A DNA stretch of 52,318 nucleotides from assembly GCA_021201665.1 (NCBI GenBank), contig JAJQEO010000026.1:1-52318 (forward strand), given 5' to 3'. Each line of letters opens with the position of its first letter. Position 1 is the stretch's first letter. Shown here piece by piece: positions 52,287-52,318 of the stretch. The translations under genes were made by a program, and so were the position numbers. This DNA is from Lachnospiraceae bacterium. Lineage in GTDB: Bacteria > Bacillota > Clostridia > Lachnospirales > Lachnospiraceae. The notes beneath the pieces are model-generated. The model was not told the DNA's origin and did no database searches. It worked only from the letters and a program-made list of their open reading frames with translations.

Positions 52287-52318
52287 GGGTGTCAGTATAG
52301 ACTTCGTTTCAGTAATGC

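Overview
The window looks like a chromosomal segment of a Gram-positive, low-to-moderate GC Firmicute, most plausibly Clostridia of the Lachnospiraceae type. The basis is a valine T-box leader, AddAB instead of RecBCD, WhiA followed by a Crh-like HPr, UppP, a LacI/CUT1 sugar locus without its own ATPase, AGGAGG-type ribosome binding sites and consensus sigma-A promoters. No species is named because the sequence alone does not support one.

Layout. 1-3740: sigma-A promoter, T-box and valS, followed by a degenerate tandem repeat derived from the valS 3' end. 3961-6463: a small alarmone synthetase and a DHH phosphoesterase fused to a CinA C-terminal domain. 6565-14963: addB and addA, overlapping, for double-strand-break repair. 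15065-22958: a GtrA-YfhO membrane fusion, an aminotransferase, murB, whiA, a Crh-like HPr and a GNAT acetyltransferase. 23291-31455: a mannoside-type sugar locus with a LacI regulator, a cre-like operator, a solute-binding protein, two permeases and a GH2 beta-mannosidase. 31758-38203: a small membrane protein, uppP, two copies (one broken) of a small unknown gene, another unknown small gene, an AbrB-like protein with its own operator, and an ECF sigma/anti-sigma pair with an ECF-type promoter. 38485-45406: a nickel/peptide-type ABC transporter (nikABCDE-like) plus an unrelated binding-protein-like lipoprotein. 46175-52182: a complete urease operon on the minus strand (ureA-B-C-I-E-F-G-D), convergent with the transporter and driven by a perfect-consensus promoter followed by an attenuator-like leader.

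How genes work together. Urease needs nickel, so the convergent nik-like importer, the UreEFGD maturation proteins and the UreI urea channel form one functional block for urea nitrogen or acid tolerance. The LacI protein, cre-like box and GH2 enzyme form a glycan-use block; the Crh-like HPr may link it to catabolite control. AddAB, the alarmone synthetase, murB, whiA, uppP and valS are housekeeping.

The most unusual aspect is repeat DNA. At least four families of short palindromic elements (called A, B, C and E here) lie between genes, inside operons, next to terminators, and in family E inside two coding regions in different reading frames. Copies of A, B and C differ by paired, compensatory changes that keep hairpins intact. 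In addition, several conserved enzymes (ValS, AddB, AddA, MurB, the GtrA-YfhO linker, the GH2 enzyme) carry non-conserved hydrophilic insertions, several built from short in-frame tandem repeats; AddA alone has at least four. No tRNA, rRNA, CRISPR array, transposase or prophage gene was seen.
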